From contig JAUTCS010000157.1 of assembly GCA_030673825.1 (NCBI GenBank), positions 1-36,434 on the forward strand: 36,434 nt of DNA, written 5' to 3'. A program made the position numbers and the translations under genes. Source of the DNA: Verrucomicrobiota bacterium JB024. GTDB taxonomy: Bacteria; Verrucomicrobiota; Verrucomicrobiia; Opitutales; Cerasicoccaceae. Shown here one piece after another: positions 1-7,868 of the stretch. Numbering within the stretch: the stretch's first letter is position 1; each line of letters starts with the position of its first letter. The notes beneath the pieces are model-generated. The model was not told the origin of the DNA. It saw nothing but the letters and a program-made list of their open reading frames with translations, and searched no databases.

Positions 1-627
1 GTTACCGAAGAGGTCGTAGATGAGCATCTTCACGCCCACGTAGCGGAACACATACCAGAGCCAGGCGACGAACGAAATGATCGAGAGGGCCAGCGTAGTG
101 TTCAGATCGGAGTTGACCGGGCGGAAGTAATACTTGAAGTGGCCCTCATAGTAGTGGCCGTCGACCTGTTTGACCTGCTCGCCCGCGGCCTGGGCCTCGG
201 CGATCTGCTCAGCGCTGATCTCGTGGGTGGGCACGAAGTGACCGAAGGTGCCGACGCCCGGCAGCAGCCCGCTCCAGTTCATCAGCAGGATATAGGTGAA
301 CAGGCACAGCAGCAGCGGAAAGACTTTCTTGATCAGGCGCTTGCCTACGATCGGGGCCATCGTGTCGTACACCCACCCGATGAGCCCTTCTACCATGGCC
401 TGACCGGCTCCGGGGATCAGCGTCGCGCGTCCCACCATCAGCCGGATGACGATGATGACCAGCAGCGAGAGCACCCAGCCGGTGACCATCGCGTTGGTGA
501 TGGGCAGGCCGAAGATCTCGGTGATTTCGTAGGCGTAGGGGCTGACCGCGCCGCCGCTGGCGAAGGCGCTGGTGGTCAAAAGAGAAAAGGTGCCGGCGAG
601 AGCCGCCGTTTTCATGGGCACAGACAT
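1..627 (-). CDS. atpB: ATP synthase F0 subunit a, partial (C-terminus outside window)
   Basis: Subunit a of the membrane F0 sector forms the proton half-channels next to the c-ring. The first 209 codons lie here and the frame runs off the left edge, so the C-terminal part with the essential arginine is not visible. What is seen: a short N-terminal hydrophobic stretch resembling a signal sequence (KTAALAGTFSLLTT), a first membrane helix (about residues 47-62), the typical segment MVEGLIGWVYDTMAPIVG, then a second helix ending LLMNWSGLLPG. This is followed by an extended loop and another helix near the edge (TLALSIISFVAWLWYVF). ATG at 627 is the first in-frame start; a second lies at 615, and neither has a clear Shine-Dalgarno sequence. 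It is probably the first gene of an atp operon continuing to the left. Identification rests on the family pattern and is secure. Confidence 0.93.
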   Translation of the reverse strand, partial: MSVPMKTAALAGTFSLLTTSAFASGGAVSPYAYEITEIFGLPITNAMVTGWVLSLLVIIVIRLMVGRATLIPGAGQAMVEGLIGWVYDTMAPIVGKRLIKKVFPLLLCLFTYILLMNWSGLLPGVGTFGHFVPTHEISAEQIAEAQAAGEQVKQVDGHYYEGHFKYYFRPVNSDLNTTLALSIISFVAWLWYVFRYVGVKMLIYDLFGN

Positions 628-720
628 GATACTTGTGCTAATAGGGCTAGAGAGATTTCTGAATAAAGGGATACGCATTTACCTATCCTTCCAGAGGCGT
701 CAACACTCGAATCCCGAGGA

Positions 721-748
721 ATTATCGTCAACCCTCTATTGGCGTCAA
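721..748 (-). promoter_or_regulatory. Candidate sigma70-type promoter for the atp operon
   Basis: On the minus strand TTGACG (748-743) is followed after 16 bases by GATAAT (726-721), a close match to -35 and -10 boxes. It would give a leader of roughly 85 bases before atpB. This is inference from consensus only; two more TTGACG copies nearby make the exact choice uncertain. Confidence 0.4.
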
Positions 749-851
749 GTGGCTCTGGGGCAACCACACGCGGCATTAATTAGGAATCGTTATGCTTCGA
801 GTGCACGGCTCCCGGCTTGACGGGCGGCTGCCCATTTGCCTGACTGAGCCC

Positions 852-1073
852 ATGCCCAGCCCCAAGGACATTACCGGCGCCCTCGGCGACTGGGAGAAGC
901 GGAAACCCGTCCGGGAAGTCCCGCAATCCCCTGTGCCCCAACCGGTTGGGCGTGCTGCTCCCCCCAGGGAACGCCGCCTCAATCCCGACCTGTTCAGCGT
1001 CTGGGTCTATGTGTTGCTTTTTCTGGCCCTTGCCGCGCAGCTCGGGATGCTCGTCGCCCTTGACGTTTTCTAA
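852..1073 (+). CDS. Small single-pass membrane protein, unknown function
   Basis: I do not recognise this gene. A frame with the high third-position GC of real genes here encodes 73 residues from ATG 852. The N-terminal 45 residues are charged and proline-rich, and the C-terminus is one membrane helix (VWVYVLLFLALAAQLGMLVA) ending almost at the stop codon. An upstream ATG at 792 has a better ribosome binding site (AGGA seven bases before it), giving 93 residues, but the extra 20 residues look less like coding sequence. It diverges from atpB and converges on trmB. A role beside the ATP synthase is possible from position, but nothing in the sequence shows it. It is tail-anchor-like in layout. 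Confidence 0.55.
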   Translation: MPSPKDITGALGDWEKRKPVREVPQSPVPQPVGRAAPPRERRLNPDLFSVWVYVLLFLALAAQLGMLVALDVF

Positions 1074-1191
1074 TCCTTGGCAATCGTCCCCGGTTACCCT
1101 TGGGCATGCTACGGCCCGTTACGGGCTGCGCGCTGTCCGATCAGGTTTTTTTCTGAAAATGGCCCGGCTGTCCCTTGGGACGCGCCTCGTC

Positions 1192-1824
1192 CTAAGGCTT
1201 CAGGTTCCGGGGCAACGCCCGAGCCACCAGGGAACGGTAGGCCTCCATATAGCCTTGGAAGTGCGTCTCCTGCTCAAAGGGCCCGGGCTCGGCCGGATCG
1301 AGTTCCCAGCGCGGGTGGCGGTAGAGGTGGTCGGCCGTCCAGAAGTGGTACCCGTTGTGGTCGGTACGGTAGCAGAAGCGTCCGCCGGGCACGGTGATGG
1401 CGGCCAGCTCGTGGAGGAACCCGTCCTGGACCATGCGGTGCTTGAAGTGGCGCTTTTTCGGCCAGGGGTCGGGAAAGAGCATGAAAACCAGGTCGGCCCG
1501 GGCATGCCCCTGAAGGGCGTCCAGAAACTCATCCGCCTCGGCCTTGAGGAAGTGCAGCCGGTCCAGCCCGCGCTTGGCGGCCTTGGCGGTGGCCTTCTCA
1601 ATGCGCTTGGTCATGATGTCCACGCCCACGCAGCGCCGCTCGGGGTGCGCCTGGGCGAAGGCCGTCAGGAAGTGCCCGTGCCCGCAGCCGAACTCCAGCA
1701 CGATGGGCTCGGAAGGGTCGAGATGCTCGCGGCACCAGTTGGCCAGCTCCCGGCGGCGTTGGCGCGAGCGGGCCTGGGCGGCGGCGTAGCTGTCGAGCTC
1801 GGTAAAGGTCGCTTGCTCAGGCAT
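1192..1824 (-). CDS. trmB: tRNA (guanine-N7-)-methyltransferase
   Basis: TrmB makes m7G46 in the tRNA variable loop using S-adenosylmethionine. The 210-residue protein has the methyltransferase motif I VLEFGCGHGHF (about residues 42-52), the acidic SAM-ribose contact VGVDIM, and the TrmB signature FPDPWPKKRH (about 117-126), with the family's C-terminal T.FQGYMEAYRSL segment. Length is normal. ATG 1824 lies inside the end of phoR (8-base overlap, ATG within the last codons), and an upstream TTG at 1833 is also in frame. The overlap implies co-transcription and translational coupling with phoB-phoR, an odd partner for a tRNA modification enzyme. The assignment is firm. Confidence 0.95.
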   Translation of the reverse strand: MPEQATFTELDSYAAAQARSRQRRRELANWCREHLDPSEPIVLEFGCGHGHFLTAFAQAHPERRCVGVDIMTKRIEKATAKAAKRGLDRLHFLKAEADEFLDALQGHARADLVFMLFPDPWPKKRHFKHRMVQDGFLHELAAITVPGGRFCYRTDHNGYHFWTADHLYRHPRWELDPAEPGPFEQETHFQGYMEAYRSLVARALPRNLKP

Positions 1825-3154
1825 CGGAGTCAACGGGCTGGGTGCCCCGGCGCGTGCGGCGGGAGTTCAGGCCGCGTGCGGCGGCTTCGGCACTGGTGTC
1901 GGGCAGGGTAAACTCGATCCGGGTGCCCTCCCCCTCCACGCTGTGCGCGGAGACCTGACCCCCGTGGAGCTGGATGATGTGCTTCACGATACTCAAGCCC
2001 AGCCCCGTCCCTCCCAGTTCCCGCGAGCGGCCTTTGTCCACGCGGTAGAAGCGCTCGAAGATGTGCGGTACGTCGGCGGTGGGGATCCCGCAGCCGTCGT
2101 CCTCGATCGAGATCCGGACGCGCCCGTCCTCGAAGTGCGCGCGGATCTGAATACGGGTAAAACCTTTGGCATAGCGGGTGATGTTGTCGCAAACATTCTG
2201 AAAGACACGCGAAATCTTGATCGGATCGATCATCAGCCGGTCAATCATCGGATCGATGTCCACCAAGACCCGCTGGCCGCCCTGCTCCAGCCGCGGCTGG
2301 ATATTCTCCTGAAGCTCACGCAGGATCTGCGGCAGCGAGTACGGCTCCTTCGAGACGGACTCGGTCCCCCACTCCAGCCGCGAGAGCACGAGCAGGTCCT
2401 CCAGCAGCAGGTGGAGGCGGTCCACGTTTTTCTGAATCTTCGCCAGGAAGCGCGCCCGGTCCTCGGGCGGGAGGCTCTCGGCATCCTCGACGAGCGTGTC
2501 GGCGTAGCCCTTGATGATGGTCACGGGCGTGCGCAGCTCGTGCGAGACGTTGGCCACGAACTCCTTGCGCACGCCTTCGAGGACCTTCAGGCGGGTAATG
2601 TCGTGCAGCACGAACAGCGTCAGGTCCGGGGCCTGCGGGTCGGCGTTGGGGATGGGTGCGCCCGTCACCTCGAAGGTGTGCGACGTCTTCCCGCGCACCA
2701 TCTCGATCTCCTGAAAGCCGCTGTACTCCCCGGCGCGGATGCGCTTCATCAGCTCCAGAAACTGCGGGCTCTGCAAGTACTGCTCGACGCGCTTGCCCTC
2801 GGTGCGGCCCTCCATGCGCAGCAGGCGGCGGGCTGCCGGGTTGGCCATGACGAGTTGGTTCTCGTCGTTGACGATGACGACGGCCTCGATCAGGTTTTCC
2901 AGCGCGGTCTCGATCTGCTGGAGGTAGCCCTCCTCCCGGCGTAGTGTATGGCGCTGGATGTCCGTCAGGGTGTTGATCTCGCGGGCCAGCCGGTCCAGGT
3001 GATAAAATTTCGGCCAAGCCCCTTTCTCGTTGAGCAGCATTGACTTACGTCCTTCGAGTGCCTCGGAGGACTTACGCAGGATGGCGCGCAGGCGGTGCAG
3101 CCGCAGCAGCAGGTACAGCACCCATACCGCCAAAAGGAATACGATCACGCCCAT
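1817..3154 (-). CDS. phoR: Phosphate-regulon sensor histidine kinase PhoR
   Basis: Membrane sensor kinase expected to phosphorylate the PhoB protein encoded just upstream. From ATG 3154 it is 445 residues. Order of parts: one N-terminal membrane helix (VIVFLLAVWVLYLLL), a linker, a PAS-like domain (about residues 85-185), a HisKA dimerisation domain with FVANVSHELRTP (phospho-accepting His at about 205) and an HATPase domain. The HATPase has N-box NVCDNITRYA, G1 box EDDGCGIP, F box IFERFYRV and G2 box GGTGLGLSIVKH. A TTG at 3193 overlapping the phoB stop by 11 bases is an alternative start adding 13 residues. The single helix without a periplasmic loop is the usual PhoR layout, where signalling goes through the Pst transporter and PhoU, neither of which is in this window. 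Confidence 0.92.
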   Translation of the reverse strand: MGVIVFLLAVWVLYLLLRLHRLRAILRKSSEALEGRKSMLLNEKGAWPKFYHLDRLAREINTLTDIQRHTLRREEGYLQQIETALENLIEAVVIVNDENQLVMANPAARRLLRMEGRTEGKRVEQYLQSPQFLELMKRIRAGEYSGFQEIEMVRGKTSHTFEVTGAPIPNADPQAPDLTLFVLHDITRLKVLEGVRKEFVANVSHELRTPVTIIKGYADTLVEDAESLPPEDRARFLAKIQKNVDRLHLLLEDLLVLSRLEWGTESVSKEPYSLPQILRELQENIQPRLEQGGQRVLVDIDPMIDRLMIDPIKISRVFQNVCDNITRYAKGFTRIQIRAHFEDGRVRISIEDDGCGIPTADVPHIFERFYRVDKGRSRELGGTGLGLSIVKHIIQLHGGQVSAHSVEGEGTRIEFTLPDTSAEAAARGLNSRRTRRGTQPVDSDA

Positions 3155-3182
3155 GCTGGAGGAATGCTGGCGGGCAAAGGGC

Positions 3183-3878
3183 CTACTTGTCAACCGCCCG
3201 GTAGCCCACCCCGCGCACCGTCTCGATGATCCCGGCGTGGTCTTCGAGCTTCTCGCGCAGGCGCCGGATGTGCGTATCGACGGTGCGCGTCTCGATGTCC
3301 GCCTCGTAGTTCCACACGTTCACGAGGAGGTTCTCGCGGCTTTGTACGCGGCCCTTGCGCTCCATTAGCAGGCGCAGGAGCTTGAACTCGGTCGCGGTCA
3401 GGTCCACGTCGCGGCCCTCCACGCTCAGGCGGTGCTTTTCGATGTCGATGACGACCTTGCCGATGGCGATCTCGCGTTCGGCGTTGGCCTCGGCGCTCTG
3501 GCCCAGGCGTTTGAACAGCGCCTTCACGCGCAGCAGCAGCTCGCGGGTGTCAAAGGGTTTGCTGATGTAGTCGTCCGCCCCCGTCTCGAAGCCCTTGATC
3601 CGGTCGTCGGCCTCGCCGCGTGCGGTCAGGAAAATGACGGGAACGGCCTTCATCACCGGGTCGGCCCGCAGCATGCGGCAGATCTGGATGCCGTTGAGGT
3701 CGGGCATCATGATGTCCAGGATGACGAGGTCGGGATGGAACGAACGCGCGGTCCCCATGATCATGAGCGGGTCATTGATCACCGAAACGCGATAGCCCTC
3801 CTGCCGCAGCTTGTAGTCCAGCAGCTCGGTCACGTCGGGCTCGTCGTCAACAACGAGGATTTTTTTATCTTTGTTCAC
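3183..3878 (-). CDS. phoB: Phosphate-regulon response regulator PhoB (OmpR family)
   Basis: Two-domain response regulator of 231 residues. The receiver domain (1-120) has the acidic pair DDE at 11-13, the phospho-accepting Asp55 in LVILDIMMPD, the Thr in FLTARG and the Lys in YISKPFD. The C-terminal winged helix (about 135-231) has the OmpR-type pattern DLTATEFKLLRLL, recognition helix VDTHIRRLREKL and C-terminal hairpin VRGVGYRA. It lies directly upstream of phoR with overlap or near-abutment, so the pair is co-transcribed. A direct repeat resembling a Pho box lies 66-84 bases upstream of its ATG and would fit autoregulation. Naming as PhoB rather than another OmpR regulator relies on the PhoR partner and the overall pattern. 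Confidence 0.9.
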   Translation of the reverse strand: MNKDKKILVVDDEPDVTELLDYKLRQEGYRVSVINDPLMIMGTARSFHPDLVILDIMMPDLNGIQICRMLRADPVMKAVPVIFLTARGEADDRIKGFETGADDYISKPFDTRELLLRVKALFKRLGQSAEANAEREIAIGKVVIDIEKHRLSVEGRDVDLTATEFKLLRLLMERKGRVQSRENLLVNVWNYEADIETRTVDTHIRRLREKLEDHAGIIETVRGVGYRAVDK

Positions 3879-3943
3879 CGCAGGGAAGTGTAAGCCTCCC
3901 GTTGTGCCCGAAAATCAAAGCGTTGCCAACATTGAAAACATTT

Positions 3944-3962
3944 TGTAAATAAAGTGTAAATA
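3944..3962 (-). promoter_or_regulatory. Pho-box-like direct repeat upstream of phoB
   Basis: The plus strand holds TGTAAATA at 3944-3951 and again at 3955-3962, an 11-base period. On the phoB coding strand this reads TTTACA, five bases, TTTACA. That matches the direct-repeat layout of PhoP/PhoB sites (Bacillus PhoP: TT[ACT]ACA repeats spaced about five bases). Binding is inferred, not shown. Confidence 0.45.
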
Positions 3963-4245
3963 GACGTCTGATTGTTAAGCTGTTGTATATCCTTTTGCTT
4001 GTCAATTGGTTAAGTGATGATTGGTCGCGCCCGTCACATAGTCGTGACCATTCCGTTACGACAATATCACACGTCTATCTCACTCATGCACTTGCGTTGC
4101 TCACCTGCTACCCGGTGAAGACTGGTACGCTGGGCTGGGGTATTGATCATATGGGTCAGGACCTTCGACATTCGGATAATGTTTATTTACCCAATAGAAT
4201 ACGTTCGAGGAGAGGCGAGGCAAGATACCCCCTCCTCCCCCGCTG

Positions 4246-4273
4246 CATCCTGAGCGAATGGAGCGAGTCGAAG
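4246..4273 (+). repeat. Degenerate CATCCTGAGCGA-type intergenic repeat
   Basis: CATCCTGAGCGAATGGAGCG followed by AGTCGAAG matches one arm of the larger inverted element at 18378-18504. It is a solitary, diverged copy. Confidence 0.6.
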
Positions 4274-4372
4274 AGTCGCCCGCGCGTATTGTACGGAATC
4301 GCTCGGAATCGGTCGGGCTGATAGAGCCTCTGGTCTCGGTGGCACTTGCGGACATCCGGGCTATTCATCGCT

Positions 4373-4415
4373 GGGGCCACGCCGCTAGTGCCGGGTGTTC
4401 CCTTTGCGCGGCCCC
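4373..4415 (-). terminator. Possible hairpin downstream of mnmG
   Basis: Ten-base arms GGGGCCACGC (4373-4382) and GCGCGGCCCC (4406-4415) pair with one mismatch. There is no U-tract, so it would be a weak or Rho-aided terminator at best. Confidence 0.25.
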
Positions 4416-4458
4416 ACGTACAATGGCTCCACTCCGCGACGCCATCTGTCCAAGCCCC

Positions 4459-6393
4459 TCAGCTTTGCTGACGACGGGCCTTGAGGGCGACCAGCAGCAG
4501 GCTGATATCGGCGGGGTTGACCCCGCTGATGCGGCTGGCCTGGGCGAGATCCAGTGGGCGAATTTCGTCCAGCTTGAGTGCGCTCTCCTTGCGCAACCCC
4601 TTCACTTCCAGGAAATTGAAATCCTTGGGGAGCTTGACGTTGGCAATGCCCTTGAGCTTTTCGATGTGACGCAGCTCGCGCTCGCGGTAGCCCTTGTAGC
4701 AAAGGCAGTAGAGCACTTCCTCGCGCACGGCGCGGCTAAGTGCCCGGAATTCCTCTGGCAAAAGCGGCTCTGTTTCCTCTCGGTTGCGGCGGAGCAGATC
4801 TCCGTAGCTGCCGCCACGGGTCGTCATGGTCTCCAGCTTCTCCGTCCAAGTGGCGATCTGGGTCAGCTTGTCGGTGATGCGGGCTGCCCTGCCCTCCCCT
4901 ACTAGCCCAAGGCGGACGGCGTGCCCGCCGAGCCGGACCTCCGCACTGCCATGGTTAAACAGCAGGCGGTATTCCGCCCGGCTGGTGAACATTCGGTACG
5001 GCTCCTTGGTGCCCTTGGTCACGAGGTCGTCGATCAGGACGCCGAGGTAACCCTCGTGGCGGCCGAGGACAAGCGGTTCCCCACCCCGGACCTTCTGGGT
5101 GGCGTTGACTCCGGCCAGGAGCCCCTGCCCTGCCGCCTCCTCGTACCCGGAAGTGCCGTTGATCTGCCCGGCGAAGAACAGCCCCTCCACCTTTTTGGAC
5201 TCGAGGGACGGGTAAAGCTGCGTTGGTGGGGCGAAATCGTACTCCACGGCGTAGGCCGGGCGCAGCATGACCGCCCGCTCCAGCCCCCGGACGCTGCGCA
5301 GAATCTGGAGTTGCACATCAAAGGGCAGGCTGCTGGAGAGGCCATTAATGTACCACTCGTCGGTGTTGCGCCCTTCGGGCTCCAGGTAGAGCTTGTGAGT
5401 GGGCTTGTCGGCGAAGCGGACGATCTTGTCCTCGATGCTTGGGCAGTAGCGCGGCCCCACTCCCTCGATCATGCCCCCGTAGAGCGGCGAAAGGTGCAGG
5501 TTGTCCCGGATGACCTGGGCGGTCTCTTCGGTTGTGGTCGTTTCCCAGCAGGAAACCTGGTCTGAGCCCGGCAGCCAGCCGGGAAGGCGCTGGCCGGATT
5601 GTTCCACGTGGAACAATCGGCGGTCCCACTCCGGATTCTCCCGAAAATGTTCCACGTGGAACACCTCCTCCCCGTAGTGGGTGTCGTAGAATCCAAACAA
5701 CGTGGGCTCGGCATCCCCCTTCTGCTCCTCGCAGACGGAAAAATCGATACTCGACCCCAAAATTCGCGGCGGTGTGCCGGTTTTCAGGCGTTCCAGCTTG
5801 ATCCCGGCCTCCAGAAAGCTGCCGGACAGTCCTTTGGCGGTGAAGTCGCCCAGCCGCCCACCCTCGTTGCGGTTGCTGCCGATGTGCATCAGCCCCCGCA
5901 GGAAGGTTCCGGTCGTCACCACCACCGTTTTGCCGTAAAATTCAATGCCGAGGTTAGTTCTCACCCCCTCGACCGCATCTCCTTTCAGGATCAGCCCCTC
6001 AACCAGGGCCTGAAACAGGGTCAGGTCCGGTTGGAGCTCGATCAGGTGCTTCATGCGGAACTGGTAGGCCTTTTTGTCGCACTGGGCGCGCGGAGCCTGC
6101 ACCGCCGGGCCCTTGGAAGAGTTGAGAAGCCGGAACTGGATGGCTGTGGTATCGGTGTTTAGTGCCATGACACCGCCGAGGGCGTCGATTTCCCGCACAA
6201 TATGGCCCTTGGCCTGTCCGCCGATGGCCGGATTGCAGCTCATCTGGGCGATCGTGTCAATATTGCCGGTCAGCAGCAGGGTGTCAGCGCCCATGCGGGC
6301 TGCGGCCATGGCGGCTTCGCAGCCCGCGTGTCCGGCGCCGCAGACGATGACATCGTAGGGCTGATTGGGTCCGTATTTGAGCGGTGGCTTCAT
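4459..6393 (-). CDS. mnmG: tRNA uridine-34 5-carboxymethylaminomethyl modification enzyme MnmG (GidA)
   Basis: MnmG binds FAD and, with MnmE, adds the carboxymethylaminomethyl group to wobble U34 of tRNAs. From ATG 6393 it has 644 residues. Seen: the N-terminal FAD motif [14 protein letters not shown], the signature [55 protein letters not shown], and the C-terminal helical MnmE-binding domain with YKGY. Between FGFYDTHY and the usual CW.T.T segment (about residues 243-280) is a stretch I judge to be an insertion relative to typical MnmG. Its reading of two parS palindromes gives FHVEH and FHVEQ. The start overlaps the mnmE stop as ATGA, indicating translational coupling; an upstream TTG at 6405 is a poorer start. 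Confidence 0.96.
   Translation of the reverse strand: MKPPLKYGPNQPYDVIVCGAGHAGCEAAMAAARMGADTLLLTGNIDTIAQMSCNPAIGGQAKGHIVREIDALGGVMALNTDTTAIQFRLLNSSKGPAVQAPRAQCDKKAYQFRMKHLIELQPDLTLFQALVEGLILKGDAVEGVRTNLGIEFYGKTVVVTTGTFLRGLMHIGSNRNEGGRLGDFTAKGLSGSFLEAGIKLERLKTGTPPRILGSSIDFSVCEEQKGDAEPTLFGFYDTHYGEEVFHVEHFRENPEWDRRLFHVEQSGQRLPGWLPGSDQVSCWETTTTEETAQVIRDNLHLSPLYGGMIEGVGPRYCPSIEDKIVRFADKPTHKLYLEPEGRNTDEWYINGLSSSLPFDVQLQILRSVRGLERAVMLRPAYAVEYDFAPPTQLYPSLESKKVEGLFFAGQINGTSGYEEAAGQGLLAGVNATQKVRGGEPLVLGRHEGYLGVLIDDLVTKGTKEPYRMFTSRAEYRLLFNHGSAEVRLGGHAVRLGLVGEGRAARITDKLTQIATWTEKLETMTTRGGSYGDLLRRNREETEPLLPEEFRALSRAVREEVLYCLCYKGYRERELRHIEKLKGIANVKLPKDFNFLEVKGLRKESALKLDEIRPLDLAQASRISGVNPADISLLLVALKARRQQS
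5600..5615. other. parS site 1 (ParB-binding palindrome) inside mnmG
   Basis: TGTTCCACGTGGAACA is a perfect palindrome identical to parS variants known in other bacteria (consensus TGTTNCACGTGNAACA). The symmetry extends to 22 bases (5597-5618). It lies in the mnmG frame, where it encodes LFHVEQ. Confidence 0.85.
5648..5663. other. parS site 2 (ParB-binding palindrome) inside mnmG
   Basis: A second exact copy of TGTTCCACGTGGAACA, 48 bases from the first start to start. It encodes VFHVEH in mnmG. Two copies this close in one gene are very unlikely by chance and suggest a ParB nucleation locus. Confidence 0.85.
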
Positions 6394-7748
6394 TTTCCTA
6401 TGCAAAAGGCGGCGAAAAGCTGGTCGAGCATGGCCTCATTGTCAATTTTCCCGACGACATCCCCGAACGCTTCGACCGCGAGGCGCAGGTCGGAGGCGGC
6501 CAGTTCGGGCGGCGCACCCTCGGAGAGGCGGGCCAGAGTGGCCTGCAGGGCGTCTATGGCACGGGTGAGAGCGGCGGCATGGCGGGCACTGACGACCAAC
6601 TCGTCCTCATGAGGGATGTGGTGCCCGGCGGAAAGCGCATTCGTGATGCCCTGGCGTAGCGCCTCGCAGCCCTGCCCGGTCCTCAGCGAGAGCCGCAGGT
6701 GGGGGCAGTCGGGCAGAAAGTCGCTTTTATCCGTGCTGCCGGGCAGGTCGCACTTGTTTTCGATGACGAGGGCGTTTCCGGCGCGGATTTTCTCCAGTGC
6801 GGCCTCGGGCAGGGTGGGGGAGGGACTCGCGCTGTCCAGCACCACGAGGTAAAAGTCCGCCCGGTCGAGCCAGGCGAGGGTTTTTTCCATCCCCAGGCGT
6901 TCGAGGGCATCCTCAGAGGCATGCAACCCAGCGGTATCCATGAGTTGGAGGACGAAGTCCCCCACAACGACCCGCTCGGCCACCACATCGCGGGTGGTGC
7001 CGGGGGTTTCGCTTACGATGACGCGGTCCTGTCCGGCCAGCCAGTTGAGCAGGCTGCTTTTGCCCGCATTGGGAGCGCCGAGGATGACCGTCTGCACGCC
7101 GTCGTGCAGGAGCGAGGCATAGTGCTGGGTATCAATGAGATTGGAAATGTCCGCGGCGAGCGTTTGGATGGCGTTAATGGGACCGGCCTGGTCTTCCTCA
7201 GGCAAGTCCTCTTCCGGAAAGTCGATATACGCCTCCAACTCAGCCTGTACGCGCAGCAGGCGTTTGGTGTAGGCATCCATGCGCTGGCCGATGGCTCCGG
7301 CGAGCTGACGGTGAGCGACCTGAAGGGCACGGGTACTGCGGGCGTGGATGAGGTCGGCCACAGCTTCAGCCTGACTGAGGTCGAGCTTGCCATTGAGGAA
7401 AGCGGTCTTCGTAAACTCGCCCGGCTCAGCCATGCGGCAGCCACGAGCAAGCAAATCTTCCAGCACAAGCTGGACAATGAGCGGGCTGCCGTGTAGGCTT
7501 AGCTCCAGCATCGACTCGCCCGTATAGCTGGCGTTTTCAGCAAAATACAGGGCGAGGCATTTGTCCAAAGTGTTGTCATTTAGCGACTTATATGAACACA
7601 GGCTTGCCTGGCGCGGGACAGGCGACCAGCGCGGGCCGAAGCAGGCGCGGCCCAACGCTTCGCAATCCGGCCCGGACAGGCGGATGACGGCGAGGGCGGC
7701 TTCACCCGCCGGGGTGGACAGGGCGGTGATGGTTTCTCCGAATGGCAT
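6390..7748 (-). CDS. mnmE: tRNA modification GTPase MnmE (TrmE)
   Basis: Partner of MnmG in wobble-uridine modification. It has 452 residues. The N-terminal tetrahydrofolate-binding domain (1-115) contains the start [13 protein letters not shown] and the RLSGP motif. A helical region follows with [21 protein letters not shown] (residues 110-130). The G domain is inserted from about 217, with P-loop GAPNAGKSS (224-232), switch [13 protein letters not shown] (271-274) and NKCD. The protein ends in the invariant C-terminal CIGK, whose Cys is needed for activity. The gene overlaps mnmG by four bases (ATGA). It begins about 120 bases after recA and a terminator, so it should have its own promoter. 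All catalytic motifs are intact. Confidence 0.97.
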   Translation of the reverse strand: MPFGETITALSTPAGEAALAVIRLSGPDCEALGRACFGPRWSPVPRQASLCSYKSLNDNTLDKCLALYFAENASYTGESMLELSLHGSPLIVQLVLEDLLARGCRMAEPGEFTKTAFLNGKLDLSQAEAVADLIHARSTRALQVAHRQLAGAIGQRMDAYTKRLLRVQAELEAYIDFPEEDLPEEDQAGPINAIQTLAADISNLIDTQHYASLLHDGVQTVILGAPNAGKSSLLNWLAGQDRVIVSETPGTTRDVVAERVVVGDFVLQLMDTAGLHASEDALERLGMEKTLAWLDRADFYLVVLDSASPSPTLPEAALEKIRAGNALVIENKCDLPGSTDKSDFLPDCPHLRLSLRTGQGCEALRQGITNALSAGHHIPHEDELVVSARHAAALTRAIDALQATLARLSEGAPPELAASDLRLAVEAFGDVVGKIDNEAMLDQLFAAFCIGK

Positions 7749-7797
7749 GCGTACCGGTAATTGTCAGGCCGGCAGGCGCGCGCGTCACGCAGAAAAT

Positions 7798-7823
7798 GCC
7801 CTCCATGCCAAGGCATGGAGGGC
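7798..7823 (-). terminator. Rho-independent terminator after recA
   Basis: A perfect 12-base inverted repeat, GCCCTCCATGCC (7798-7809) and GGCATGGAGGGC (7812-7823), is followed on the minus strand by ATTTTCT. It lies 46 bases past the recA stop and before mnmE. Confidence 0.75.
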
Positions 7824-7868
7824 GCTGAATAAAGGTGCTGCGGCCAAATTAGACCGGATGGGCGGTGA

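Larger units (their letters stand above)
3879..4458. other. 580-base intergenic region between phoB and mnmG
   Basis: No convincing gene is seen. The phoB-proximal 150 bases are AT-rich and contain the Pho-box-like repeat and, at 4034-4049, an inverted repeat GTCAC-N6-GTGAC that could be an operator. Bases 4246-4273 carry a degenerate copy of the CATCCTGAGCGA intergenic repeat. Bases 4373-4415 form a 10-base-arm inverted repeat (GGGGCCACGC / GCGCGGCCCC, one mismatch, 23-base loop) downstream of mnmG that may end its transcript. Short open frames here have no recognisable product. I found no DnaA-box cluster and no tRNA cloverleaf. Confidence 0.6.

Noticed and set aside
1114-1126. Hairpin GCCCG-TTA-CGGGC after the small membrane protein, with a T-run further on
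   Set aside because: The T-run starts nearly 20 bases after the stem, so it does not form a standard terminator.
4101-4380. Short frames on both strands in the phoB-mnmG gap
   Set aside because: They overlap repeat sequence, lack ribosome binding sites and show no protein-family pattern.
3879-4458. Replication origin in the AT-rich gap near the parS sites
   Set aside because: No cluster of TTATNCACA-type DnaA boxes was found, and dnaA is not in the window.
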